In this document: positions 37,101-43,992 of the stretch, in pieces
Layout: each line of letters begins with the position of its first letter
Position numbering within the stretch: position 1 is the stretch's first letter
Assembly: GCA_963811635.1 (NCBI GenBank)
Contig: CAWESB010000008.1
Location: forward strand, 1-64,000
From: JAIBJN01 sp963811635
GTDB taxonomy: Bacteria; Actinomycetota; Thermoleophilia; Gaiellales; Gaiellaceae
Length of the DNA stretch: 64,000 nt
Direction of reading: 5' to 3'
Made by a program: the position numbers and the translations under genes
The notes under the pieces: generated by a model
The model's database searches: none
Told to the model about the DNA's origin: nothing
The model's input: only the letters and a program-made list of their open reading frames with translations

Positions 37101-37244
37101 CCGGAGCAGATCGCCTCCCTGCGCGACCTCGGCTGCGAACTCGGCCAAGGCTTCCTCTTCGCCAAGCCGATGGACCACGAGACGCTCATCGCGTACCTCG
37201 TGGACGGCGGCGAGGAAGCCAAGCCGAAGTCGCATGCAGCATAG
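34101..37244 (+). CDS. Membrane-bound GGDEF-EAL protein with GAF-like and PAS domains
   Basis: 1047-residue c-di-GMP enzyme. About ten hydrophobic segments span residues 12-315, then come a GAF-like region (about 335-475), a PAS domain (about 480-605), a GGDEF domain (about 612-775, intact RFGGDEF with GGDEF at 689-693) and an EAL domain (about 790-1040, E819-A-L, DDFGTGYSS, AEGIE). Both catalytic motifs are intact, so it may make and break c-di-GMP. GTG 34101 overlaps the upstream oxoamine-synthase stop, and the 3' end overlaps the MFS start by 11 bases. The multi-helix front end is a likely sensor for a lipophilic ligand. Confidence 0.93.
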   Translation: MSTFAHFDWRGRAWVIYLAVGGLLTAAYLWFPPLKGNGPLINLLGLSGTVAVAIGIYIHRPKARLAWVLFIVGLFLFFAGDLYTYSYPKLTGAEVEFPSIGDAIYLAVYPPLVAGLLVLVRRRNPQGDRAGVIDSLIISVGIALLSWVFLVAPNIHLSGLTVLEKAVSAAYPLGDILLLAATVRLAVDNGKRAPAFYLLVGSIVSLLAVDSAYNYALLTGTYNHQLSYDVGWIAFYLLWGAAALHPSMRTLEEPALDSRTRLTPLRLGLLAGACLIAPGVRAWQAFGDTDRLVLIFASALLFLLVVARMVGLVRQEERATSREVALRRAGGDLVAAAGRAQINEAAISAVLALVDHPVDVRLVVLSPEGSFVAASSGDDGDWGVSKSAGAWLREPTRIGTEVALASVPGDVRKELRFDGGQSVLVLPLTVRDATRGLLVLCSPVAMSRELFDSLESLASQVSLAAEGASLAEDLHRRQSEARFRSLVAHSSDLITVLDAHGAVTYQSPSVERVLGYRVDEVEGSDFARFLAESDRPRLAQIVAGVGEAYVGGGSETHVIECSLRHRNGNWLQFEVQHTDLLQDEHVRGVVLNSRDVSERKAFEDQLAHQAFHDPVTSLANRALFADRVQHSIMRSSRGGPAIGVMFIDLDDFKTVNDSLGHAAGDTVLQEVARRLLGAVRPADTVARFGGDEFAVLLDGIKDSEEAADVAGRILRALELQFDVDGKHVYPRASVGICLADHGLGSSDAEELLRNADVAMYMAKRDSKGGYRVFEPAMHERVVERLELQAELQQALELDQLAIHYQPVVRLDQRSDYGVEALLRWMHPTRGVIPPLNFIPLAEETGLIVPIGRWVLQEACRQGVRLHERFPRTPPLTISVNLSVKQLQSESIIDDVREALELTGLPPSALVLEITETVMMADTDLAVQRLHELKALGVLLAMDDFGTGYSSLSYLSRFPVDILKMDRSFLSSEHDESGLAAAIIALGNSLSLDVVAEGIELPEQIASLRDLGCELGQGFLFAKPMDHETLIAYLVDGGEEAKPKSHAA

Positions 37245-38575
37245 TCACGAGTCGCTCGACCGCCCGGGCGGCTTCTCCCGGGTCAACCTCCTCGCTCCGC
37301 TCCGCCACCGGGACTTCCGCCTGCTCTGGGCGGGGATGACCGTTTCGCTCGTCGGCGACGGCATCTTCCTCATCGCCATGGCCTGGCAGGCCTACGAGCT
37401 CTGGAACGCGCCCGCCGCCCTCTCGCTCCTGGGTATCGCCATGACCATCCCGACGATCGCCTTCCTGCTCCCCGCAGGCGTCCTCAGCGACCGCCTCGAC
37501 CGGCGGAAGCTCATGCTCTTCGCCGACGCGGGCCGCGCGGTCGTGATCGCGGCAGCTCGCGGCGCTGTCCCTGACCGGCCTCCTCACCTTCTGGGAGCTG
37601 GCGATCATCGTCGCCCTCTACGGCGTCGGGACGGCGTTCTTCACGCCGGCCTTCGAGGCGGTCGTCCCCGACATCGTGCCCGCCTCCGACCTGGCCGCGG
37701 CCAACTCGCTCGACCAGTTCGTGCGCCCGATCGCGCTTCGCCTAGCGGGGCCGGCGCTCGGGGGCGTCCTCGTGGCCGGGTTCGGCACCGGGACGGCGTT
37801 CGCCGTCGACGCCGCGTCCTTCGCCGCCTCGACCGTCGCAATCTTCTTCATCCGCCCTCCGGCTCATCCCCGCTCCGAGCACGCCGACTCGTCGCTGAAG
37901 GCGGTCAAGGAGGGCCTGCGCTTCGTCCGTGCGCGGACGTGGCTCTGGGGGACGCTTCTGTCGGCGACGATCGCCTACCTCGCCTTCATGGGCCCGGCCG
38001 AGGTGCTCCTGCCGTACGTGGTCAAGAACGAGCTGCACGCCTCGGCCGGCGACCTCGGGCTCGTGTTCGCCGCCGGCGGGATCGGCGCGATCGGGGCCGC
38101 GCTGATCATGGGCCAGCGCGGCCATCCGAGGCGCGACGTGACGTTCATGTACGCGACGTGGACGCTGGCCACGCTCGCTGTGGCGGGCTACGGGCTCGCG
38201 ACCTCGTCCTGGCAGCTGATGGTCGCCTGCCTCCTGTTCAACGGGCTCGAGACTGCCGGGACGATCGTCTGGGCGACGATCAAGCAGCGCCACGTCCCGG
38301 CCTCCATGCTGGGGCGCGTCTCCAGCCTGGACTGGCTGATCTCGATCGGCCTGCTGCCGCTCTCCTTCGCGCTCACGGCTCCGGTGGCGGGGCTCGTCGG
38401 TGTCAGGGCCACGCTGATCGGAGCAGCCCTCATCGGCACCGTCGCCACGCTCGGCGCGCTCTTTCTCCCCGGGATGCGGGACATCGAAGGCGAGGCTGCG
38501 GAGCAGGACCGGAAGGCCGAAGGCGAGAAGGTCGACCTGCTCAGCCCGCCGGCGATCGTCGACTTGCGCAGCTGA
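37234..38575 (+). CDS. MFS transporter interrupted by a frameshift
   Basis: Major-facilitator transporter of the EntS/MFS_3 efflux type, with DRLDRRKLM between helices 2 and 3. The frame starting at ATG 37234 is MFS-like to residue 107 (VVIAA, ending at 37554), then turns to arginine-rich nonsense. The next frame continues exactly from 37556 as LAALSLTGLLTFWE to the stop at 38573-38575. Removing one base at about 37555 gives a normal 446-residue MFS protein. Either the gene is broken or the sequence has an indel error. Its start lies inside the end of the GGDEF-EAL gene, so it is the third gene of the operon and a candidate exporter. Confidence 0.85.
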
Positions 38576-38624
38576 CGCGCCGTCTCGGGTTCCGGCTGCT
38601 CGAAGGCTCGGCGACCGGCCGCGC

Positions 38625-38984
38625 CTAGCGCTGGGCGTAGGGCTCGGAGACGTACTTGGGCACGCACATCGCCCAGGCGTTGAGAACGAGCTCGCGCATC
38701 TCCTCCTCGTCGATCGCATCGAGGTGCACGCAGACCCACTGGAAGCGCATGTCGGACTTGCCGGGGAGGAAGAACTTCTCCGGCTCGTTCTCGACGAGTG
38801 CGTGGCGCCACTCCCTGGGGAAGCCGAAGCCCATGTCCTGCTCGTCGCGCGAGAAGGCGATAAAGACGATCTGTCCGACGCGGAACTTGATCCGACCCCG
38901 GACGAACACCTCGTAGGCCCGCGGGAGCGTGAGCACGTAGGCGCGCACGTCGTCGACGGTGACGCCGAGCGATCGCTTGCCCAT
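38625..38984 (-). CDS. MmcQ/YjbR-family protein
   Basis: 119-residue protein with the YjbR fold, a CyaY-like double-wing domain once proposed to bind DNA. Family hallmarks are KFRVGQIVFIAFS, GFGFPREWR and VCVHLDAI. Start is ATG 38984, divergent from a VOC-family gene. Its function in this family is not known in detail. Confidence 0.85.
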   Translation of the reverse strand: MGKRSLGVTVDDVRAYVLTLPRAYEVFVRGRIKFRVGQIVFIAFSRDEQDMGFGFPREWRHALVENEPEKFFLPGKSDMRFQWVCVHLDAIDEEEMRELVLNAWAMCVPKYVSEPYAQR

Positions 38985-39070
38985 ACGGGAACTGTACGGG
39001 CCCGGAACCGATGAGTTTCGGTGCTGGGGGCGGTCCTACCTCGAGACCAGCGACACAAGGTAGGTGGGAC

Positions 39071-39454
39071 ATGTTCAAGGAGACCAAGGCATTCAGCAGC
39101 TTCTCCGTCGACGACCTGGAACGCGCGAAGCAGTTCTACGGGGGGACCCTCGGGCTCGACGTCGTCGAGCGGGACGAAGGGCTCGAGCTGCACATCGCAG
39201 GCAGCACGCCGGTGTTCGTGTATCCATCGAGCAACTACACCGCCCCGAAGCACACCGTGCTCAACTTCCCGGTGGACGACATCGAGGCCACCGTGGACGA
39301 GCTCGTCGCGAGGGGCGTCACCATCGAGCAGTACGACATGCCGGGCCTGAAGACGGACGAGCGCGGCATCTTCAGGGGCGACGAGGGCCCCCGCGCGATC
39401 GCCTGGTTCAAGGACCCGGCCGGGCACATCATCTCGGTGCTCCAGGTGGACTAG
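39071..39454 (+). CDS. VOC (glyoxalase/bleomycin-resistance) family protein
   Basis: 127-residue vicinal-oxygen-chelate protein with two beta-alpha-beta-beta-beta modules: FSVDDLERAKQFYGGTLGLDVVE, then FPVDDIEATVDELVARGV and WFKDPAGHIISVLQ. It could be a metal-dependent lyase, dioxygenase or drug-binding protein. I placed the start at ATG 39071, with GGTGGG just upstream; the frame is open from 39011 but the longer N-terminus is not family-like. Its stop overlaps the convergent MarR stop by four bases. Confidence 0.9.
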   Translation: MFKETKAFSSFSVDDLERAKQFYGGTLGLDVVERDEGLELHIAGSTPVFVYPSSNYTAPKHTVLNFPVDDIEATVDELVARGVTIEQYDMPGLKTDERGIFRGDEGPRAIAWFKDPAGHIISVLQVD

Positions 39455-39948
39455 AGGTGATCCTCGGTCGGGCCGGTGAGAATCGCGCGTATGCGGCGGA
39501 GCAACTTCACCGCCCGCTCGAGGTCGGCGAGACCGACCTCGGCGCCGTGGCGGTCCGCCCACTCGCGCTGGGTCCGCTGGATGCTGCTGAGCACCCCGCG
39601 CCCGGCCGGCGTCAGGCGGGCCAGTTTCGCACGGCGATGGCGCGGATTCGTCTCGTAGGCGACGAGCCCGTCGCGTTCGAGCAGATCGGCGACACGCTGG
39701 ACGCTCTGTCGGGCGAGCCGAAGGCGCCGGGCAACCTCCGCGACCGGCCGGGGGCCGCCCTCGAGGGCCTCAAGCACGAGCCAGCGCGCGAGCGTTTGCC
39801 CTTCCGACCTCGCGAGCTCCTCGCCCGTTCTCGTGAAGTACTCCGCCAGCCGGATCACCTCGACGAGGACGTTCGTGATCTCCGCGCCCGCCGGCGTCCG
39901 CTGCGCCACTTTGACAGCATCCTGTCGTGTGGGTAGCGTACCGCTCAT
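39451..39948 (-). CDS. MarR-family transcriptional regulator
   Basis: 165-residue winged-helix regulator with a typical MarR core: a helix-turn-helix at about 65-90 (PRPVAEVARRLRLARQSVQRVADLLERDGLV) and a wing with YETNPRHRRAKLARLTPAGR. MarR proteins usually repress their own and adjacent genes until a phenolic or oxidant ligand binds. It is divergent from a VOC gene, with two related palindromes over its start region that are good candidate operators. Confidence 0.92.
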   Translation of the reverse strand: MSGTLPTRQDAVKVAQRTPAGAEITNVLVEVIRLAEYFTRTGEELARSEGQTLARWLVLEALEGGPRPVAEVARRLRLARQSVQRVADLLERDGLVAYETNPRHRRAKLARLTPAGRGVLSSIQRTQREWADRHGAEVGLADLERAVKLLRRIRAILTGPTEDHL

Positions 39949-39963
39949 GACAGCATTGTGTCG
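39912..39963. promoter_or_regulatory. Twin MarR-type operators
   Basis: Two related 16-base palindromic elements: TGACAGCATCCTGTCG at 39912-39927 and TGACAGCATTGTGTCG at 39948-39963. They start 36 bases apart. The first lies just inside the marR coding region and the second covers its start codon and the space before the divergent VOC gene. This fits autoregulation and joint control of the divergent pair. Confidence 0.6.
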
Positions 39964-39986
39964 AATCCGAGGTGAGGAGCTGCGAA

Positions 39987-40394
39987 ATGGGTGAACTCAA
40001 GGGCTTCGCGAACGTCGTCTTCCCGGCACGCGACCTCGAGGCCGGAGTGGCGGCGTGGACCGCGGTCCTGGGGCGCGAGCCCGCGTTCGTCGGCGACGAC
40101 TTCGCGGCCTTCGTCGGCGACGGTGTCGAAGTCGGGCTCACGGCGCTCCCCTGGGTCGACCACCCGCTCGTGTTCTGGAAGGTCGACGAGATCGACGAGG
40201 CCCACCGAGCGCTTGTTGCCCGAGGGGCGACCGCGCTGGGAGAGACGGCGGACGGCTCCCTCGCCGAGCTCGGTACGGCAGAGGTCACGAACGGCGACCC
40301 CGCCACCGGCATCGTCGACGTCCCGGGCGGCCGGCTGGCGGTGCTCAGAGCCTCGGACGGCAGCCTGATCGGGCTCACGGAGAAAGCGGGCTAG
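39987..40394 (+). CDS. VOC (glyoxalase-like) family protein
   Basis: 135-residue VOC-fold protein: NVVFPARDLEAGVAAWTAVLGREP, then WKVDEIDEAHRALVARGAT and a C-terminal GRLAVLRASDGSLIGLTE strand. I chose ATG 39987 (MGELKG), preceded by GAGGTGAGGAG at 39969-39979; a start at 39972 would lie within that ribosome binding site. It is divergent from marR and is the likely regulated target, perhaps detoxifying the MarR ligand. Confidence 0.88.
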   Translation: MGELKGFANVVFPARDLEAGVAAWTAVLGREPAFVGDDFAAFVGDGVEVGLTALPWVDHPLVFWKVDEIDEAHRALVARGATALGETADGSLAELGTAEVTNGDPATGIVDVPGGRLAVLRASDGSLIGLTEKAG

Positions 40395-40397
40395 CAG

Positions 40398-40475
40398 TTG
40401 CGGCGCCGACGGCACGTCGCCCTTGTCCTTTTCGCGGCCTTCGGCTTCGGGGTGCTTGCCGCCTTGGTGAAATGA
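40398..40475 (+). CDS. Possible 25-residue single-helix membrane peptide
   Basis: A TTG at 40398 opens a 25-codon frame ending at TGA 40475. The product has a basic start (MRRRRH) followed by one uninterrupted hydrophobic helix (VALVLFAAFGFGVLAALV) and a terminal lysine, a pattern typical of small membrane proteins. It begins 3 bases after the VOC stop. The ribosome binding site is poor and such frames can arise by chance, so this is a tentative call. The remaining gap to the protease gene holds its presumed promoter. Confidence 0.22.
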   Translation: MRRRRHVALVLFAAFGFGVLAALVK

Positions 40476-40588
40476 CCGGGCGGGTAGACACGGAGGCCGC
40501 GGCTGCCCAGCGCCCGGCCCGGGCCCTGCGTTCTTAGCCCGGTAAACACCAGTCTTTCCGCTGCTTAACGCGGCCTTAACCTGGCTCA

Positions 40589-41797
40589 ATGAGGACTTCA
40601 TGGGGGCGGGGCTATAAGAAGAGCATGGATGCAGGCTCCGGCTGGACCCGCATGGGTTCACTCGTCTTCGCGGCCGTCCTCGGTGGAGGAGCCGCCGTCG
40701 GCATCGGCGCGGCGATCGATTCGGGCGACGACACCCTGACGGTCGTGCGAACGATCTCGCAGAGCCCGCCCGCGGCGTCGTTCAACGCGAGCGAGGACGG
40801 AGCCAGATCGGTTCAGGAGATCTACCAGCAGGCGGGGCCCGGAGTCGTGCAGGTGACCTCGACCTCCGTGGTCTCCGACAACCCTTTCTTCGGCCCCCAG
40901 GCCGCCACTTCACTCGGCTCCGGCTTCGTGGTGGACAAGGACGGCTTCATCGTCACGAACTACCACGTGATCGAAGGCGCCTCGAGAGTCGAGGTCAATT
41001 TCTCGGGCGACGACCGCGTCCCGGCGAAGGTTGTGGGAAGCGACCCCTCCACCGACCTCGCCGTCCTTCAGATCGACGCGCAGGCCAGCGCTCTGACTCC
41101 CCTCCCCCTCGGTAACTCAGACGCAGTCCGCGTCGGGGATGCGGTCGTCGCCATCGGGAATCCCTTCGGACTGGAGCGGAGCGTCACCGCCGGGATCGTC
41201 AGCGCGCTCCAGCGCGACATCACGGCGCCGAACGGCTACGCGATCGACAAGGTCATCCAGACCGACGCCCCCATCAACCACGGCAACTCGGGCGGGCCGC
41301 TTCTCAACGCCCGGGGCGAGGTGATCGGCGTCAACTCCCAGATCGAGAGCGAGACCGGCGGCAGCGTCGGCATCGGCTTCGCGGTGCCCGTCAACACGGT
41401 CAAGGAAGTCGTCTCCCAGATCAAGCAGAGTGGCAAGGTCGAGCACTCGTACCTCGGCCTCGAGATGCAGGCGGTCGACCACAACCTCGCGGACAACTTC
41501 AAGCTCCCGGTCGACGAGGGCGTCCTCGTCGTGAACGTCGTCGACGGCAGCCCGGCCGCCCGTGCCGGCCTCAAGGGCGGCGACCGGCAGGTGATCGTCG
41601 ACGGCACGAGCTACGTTCTCGGTGGCGACATCGTCACCCAGGCCGACGGCCAGCAGGTCGAGAGCCCGGACGACCTCCGCCGCCTGATCATGGAGAAGAA
41701 TCCCGGAGATTCGATCACGTTGGACATCCACCGAGGCGACTCGCAACGAACTATCAGTGTCACGCTCGGGCGCCAGCCCGCCCTGCCCGGCGGCTAG
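40589..41797 (+). CDS. HtrA/DegP-like trypsin-family serine protease with PDZ domain
   Basis: 402-residue membrane-anchored S1C protease. An N-terminal signal-anchor helix (MGSLVFAAVLGGGAAVGIGAAI) is followed by a trypsin-like domain with the triad in TNYHVIEG (His), STDLAVLQ (Asp) and GNSGGPLL (Ser), then one C-terminal PDZ domain. It degrades or refolds damaged proteins outside the membrane. ATG 40589 is taken; ATG 40625, with AGAAGAG upstream, is a good alternative that removes 12 residues. A strong terminator follows. Confidence 0.93.
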   Translation: MRTSWGRGYKKSMDAGSGWTRMGSLVFAAVLGGGAAVGIGAAIDSGDDTLTVVRTISQSPPAASFNASEDGARSVQEIYQQAGPGVVQVTSTSVVSDNPFFGPQAATSLGSGFVVDKDGFIVTNYHVIEGASRVEVNFSGDDRVPAKVVGSDPSTDLAVLQIDAQASALTPLPLGNSDAVRVGDAVVAIGNPFGLERSVTAGIVSALQRDITAPNGYAIDKVIQTDAPINHGNSGGPLLNARGEVIGVNSQIESETGGSVGIGFAVPVNTVKEVVSQIKQSGKVEHSYLGLEMQAVDHNLADNFKLPVDEGVLVVNVVDGSPAARAGLKGGDRQVIVDGTSYVLGGDIVTQADGQQVESPDDLRRLIMEKNPGDSITLDIHRGDSQRTISVTLGRQPALPGG

Positions 41798-41806
41798 CGC
41801 GCCCGC

Positions 41807-41876
41807 GGCCCCTCCCCCCAGGGGCCTGACCGGTCGGAGGCCCGCACTGCCTGCCCGGGCCTCCGACCACCCTTTT
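41807..41876 (+). terminator. Double hairpin with intrinsic terminator after the HtrA-like gene
   Basis: The first hairpin is GGCCCCT 41807-41813 with AGGGGCC 41820-41826. The second has a perfect 13-base stem, GGTCGGAGGCCCG 41832-41844 with CGGGCCTCCGACC 41856-41868, an 11-base loop, and then ACCCTTTT. This is the clearest rho-independent terminator in the window. Confidence 0.8.
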
Positions 41877-41897
41877 CCCACCGCGTAGATTTCGGCC

Positions 41898-42968
41898 GTG
41901 GTTCCGCATCGATTCGGCCGGTCGGCCGCGTTTTCTGTCGGGCTCGAGGAGGAGCTCTTCGTCGTCGACGCGGAGACGCTCGCCCCGGCCTCGGTCCCGG
42001 AGGGCGTTCTCGACGGCGAACGCTTCAAGCCAGAGCTGTTCACGACCATGTTCGAGCTGAACACCGGCATCCACGCCGGCGTGGCGGGCGCGGTGCAGGA
42101 GCTCGGGGTGCTGCGCTCGGCGGCGCGCGCCAGGCTCGCAGAGCACGGCCTCGCGCTGGCTGCGTCGGGAACCTGGCCGACAGCGGTGCTCGGGGAGCAG
42201 CCGGTGACGCCGTCCGAGCCGCTCCAGGCATTCGCCGCGTACGCCGGGCCGTCCGCGCTGCGTCAGCACTGCTCCGGCCTCCACGTGCACGTCGGCGTCG
42301 CGAGCCCCGAGGAGTGCATGTGGCGGCTCGAGGCCGTGCTCCCATGGCTGCCGCTCGTGCTCGCGCTCTCGGCCAACTCGCCGTACGCCGGCGGCGGGGA
42401 AACCGGGCTCGCGTCCACGCGTGCCGAGCTGCTGCTGCTGCTCCCGCGCGCGGGCGCCCCGCCTGCATTCGCGAACTACGAGGACTGGGAGGCGTTCGCC
42501 GAGCGGCTCGTCGAGCTCGGGCTCGCCGACGACCTCATGCGCCTGTGGTGGGACGTGAGGCCGCACCCGCGCCTGGGCACGCTCGAGATCCGCATGCCCG
42601 ACCAGCCGACGACCCTCGCGGCCACCGCCGGCCTCGCTGCGCTCGCCCAGGCGCTCGTCGCCGGGGCGCAGCCGGCCCAGGAGATCGCGGATCGCGGCGT
42701 CTACGCCCAGAATCGCTGGGCGGCGTCGCGCTTCGGCGCCTCCGCCGGTCTGGTGCACCCCGAGACCCTGCAGCTCTGCTCGCCGCACGAGCTCCTCGCC
42801 GAGCTCCTCGGCCGCGTCGAGCCGGTGGCCCGGCAGCTCGGGAGCGCGGCGTTCCTCGGCGAGCTGGACGGCCTCGACCAGGCGGGCGCCCAGCTCGAGA
42901 CGGGGCGGGCGGCGGGGCTCCGGGGCCTGTGCAAGCGGCTGGTCGCGCTCACGTACGATGGGCTCTGA
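41898..42968 (+). CDS. GCS2-family carboxylate-amine ligase (YbdK-like glutamate-cysteine ligase)
   Basis: 356-residue ATP-dependent ligase of the GCS2 family. It has an N-terminal SVGLEEELFVVD substrate/metal motif, GLHVHVGV in the centre and LGTLEIRMPDQP near residue 230. These enzymes join glutamate, or a similar acid, to an amine such as cysteine; some actinobacterial members take part in thiol or gamma-glutamyl metabolism. Start is GTG 41898. Its stop shares one base with the start of the HMA-domain gene. Being near sigR-rsrA, a link to thiol homeostasis is plausible but not shown. Confidence 0.9.
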   Translation: MVPHRFGRSAAFSVGLEEELFVVDAETLAPASVPEGVLDGERFKPELFTTMFELNTGIHAGVAGAVQELGVLRSAARARLAEHGLALAASGTWPTAVLGEQPVTPSEPLQAFAAYAGPSALRQHCSGLHVHVGVASPEECMWRLEAVLPWLPLVLALSANSPYAGGGETGLASTRAELLLLLPRAGAPPAFANYEDWEAFAERLVELGLADDLMRLWWDVRPHPRLGTLEIRMPDQPTTLAATAGLAALAQALVAGAQPAQEIADRGVYAQNRWAASRFGASAGLVHPETLQLCSPHELLAELLGRVEPVARQLGSAAFLGELDGLDQAGAQLETGRAAGLRGLCKRLVALTYDGL

Positions 42969-43183
42969 TGGTCAGATCGGAGACGCTGCAGGTGAGCGGC
43001 GTGCGCTGCGAGCGCTGCGTGCTGCGACTCGGGGGCGCGCTGGGCAAGCTCAACGGGATCGAGTCGGCGAACGCGAACCTGCTTGGCGAGGTGACGCTCG
43101 CCTGGGACGACGAGCGCGTCGGCCGCGACGAGATCGTCGCCGCGCTCGACCGCGCCGGGTTCCGTCAGGTCGCCACCGTCTAG
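42968..43183 (+). CDS. Small HMA-domain (heavy-metal-associated) protein
   Basis: 71-residue ferredoxin-like HMA fold: VSGVRCERCVLRLGGAL carries the C-x-x-C metal site, followed by GIESANANLLGEVTLAWDD and EIVAALDRAGF. The canonical G-M-x-C-x-x-C is GVRCERC here. It is probably a copper or other soft-metal chaperone. TGATG coupling to the GCS2 ligase means the two proteins are made together. Its stop codon TAG is also the first triplet of a palindromic element. Confidence 0.82.
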   Translation: MVRSETLQVSGVRCERCVLRLGGALGKLNGIESANANLLGEVTLAWDDERVGRDEIVAALDRAGFRQVATV

Positions 43184-43347
43184 GAGGGGCCGGCGAAAAA
43201 CTGCTGTGCCGCCAGGCCGCGCTGCTCGCCCCGAGAGCTGCGTCCTCGGTCGCGCCCGTAGCTCTTCGCTACGAGCGCTCCCTGCGTCCTTGTCTCGGAA
43301 CGACCATCGCACCCCGGCGACGAGCACAATTCCGCCAACCCCTCCTA
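43181..43347. repeat. Palindromic structured element of about 167 bases
   Basis: The ends are inverted: TAGGAGGGG at 43181-43189 and CCCCTCCTA at 43339-43347, extended by a matching GGCG/CGCC. Inside are CCGAGA 43231-43236 with TCTCGG 43293-43298, GCGC 43252-43255 with GCGC 43275-43278, a hairpin CGTAGC-5-GCTACG 43257-43273, and a 9-base direct repeat CTGCGTCCT at 43238 and 43282. No protein is encoded. It resembles a MITE- or REP-like interspersed element or a folded RNA; the copy number cannot be seen from one window. Confidence 0.5.
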
Positions 43348-43364
43348 GCGGGCGCCGACCGTCC

Positions 43365-43390
43365 GGAATACCGGGCGGGAGCGGGGCGTT
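43365..43390 (+). promoter_or_regulatory. SigR-type autoregulatory promoter of sigR-rsrA
   Basis: GGAAT at 43365-43369, then exactly 18 bases, then GTT at 43388-43390. This equals the Streptomyces SigR consensus GGAAT-N18-GTT. The predicted transcript would begin roughly 10-13 bases before the sigR ATG at 43411, giving a short leader. Confidence 0.7.
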
Positions 43391-43410
43391 TGCTTGTTAG
43401 TGTCCGACGG

Positions 43411-43992
43411 ATGGCAGAGGCCGAAACCGACGCCCGCCGCTTGGCGACCGAGGCCCGTGACCGCGTCCGCTTCGAGGAGGAGGCTCTCGAGCTGTCGGAT
43501 CAGGTTTATCGCGTCGCGCGCCGGCTCGTGCCCACCCGCGAGGAGGCGGAGGATCTCGTCCAGGAGACCTATGCGCGGGCTTTTCGCGCCTGGCGCTCCT
43601 ACACCCCGGGCACGAACCTCCGCGCCTGGCTCATGCGCATCCTTACGAACCTCAACATCGACCGCGGGCGTCGGGAGCAACGCGCTCCGGACATGCAGCC
43701 GATGGAGGAGGGCGACTACTTCCTCTACAACCGGCTCGAAGAGGCCAACGGGCCGGCCGACGAGGAGCGCATCGTCGAGCGTCTCTCGCAGGATTCGATC
43801 GTCGATGCCCTCTCGAACGTCCCGCACGACTTCCGCGACGTGATCGTCCTGGTCGACATCGGCGACTTCTCCTACCAGGAGGCCGCGCAGATCCTCGACG
43901 TGCCCATCGGAACGGTGATGTCGCGCTTGCATCGCGGACGTAGGATTCTCAAGGGCCAGCTTGCCGAGGCCACGGTCGGGGAGGAGTCGTGA
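43411..43992 (+). CDS. sigR: ECF sigma factor of the SigR/SigE redox type
   Basis: 193-residue ECF sigma factor. Region 2 (about 35-105) has EDLVQETYARAFRAW and NLRAWLMRILTNLNID, and region 4 (about 135-185) has FRDVIVLVDIGDFSYQEAAQILDVPIGTVMSRLHRGR. It is followed, with a GTGA overlap, by a zinc anti-sigma factor of RsrA type and preceded by a SigR-consensus promoter. Together these identify it as the disulfide-stress sigma factor, which in Streptomyces controls thioredoxin and mycothiol genes. ATG 43411 has a weak ribosome binding site. Confidence 0.92.
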   Translation: MAEAETDARRLATEARDRVRFEEEALELSDQVYRVARRLVPTREEAEDLVQETYARAFRAWRSYTPGTNLRAWLMRILTNLNIDRGRREQRAPDMQPMEEGDYFLYNRLEEANGPADEERIVERLSQDSIVDALSNVPHDFRDVIVLVDIGDFSYQEAAQILDVPIGTVMSRLHRGRRILKGQLAEATVGEES

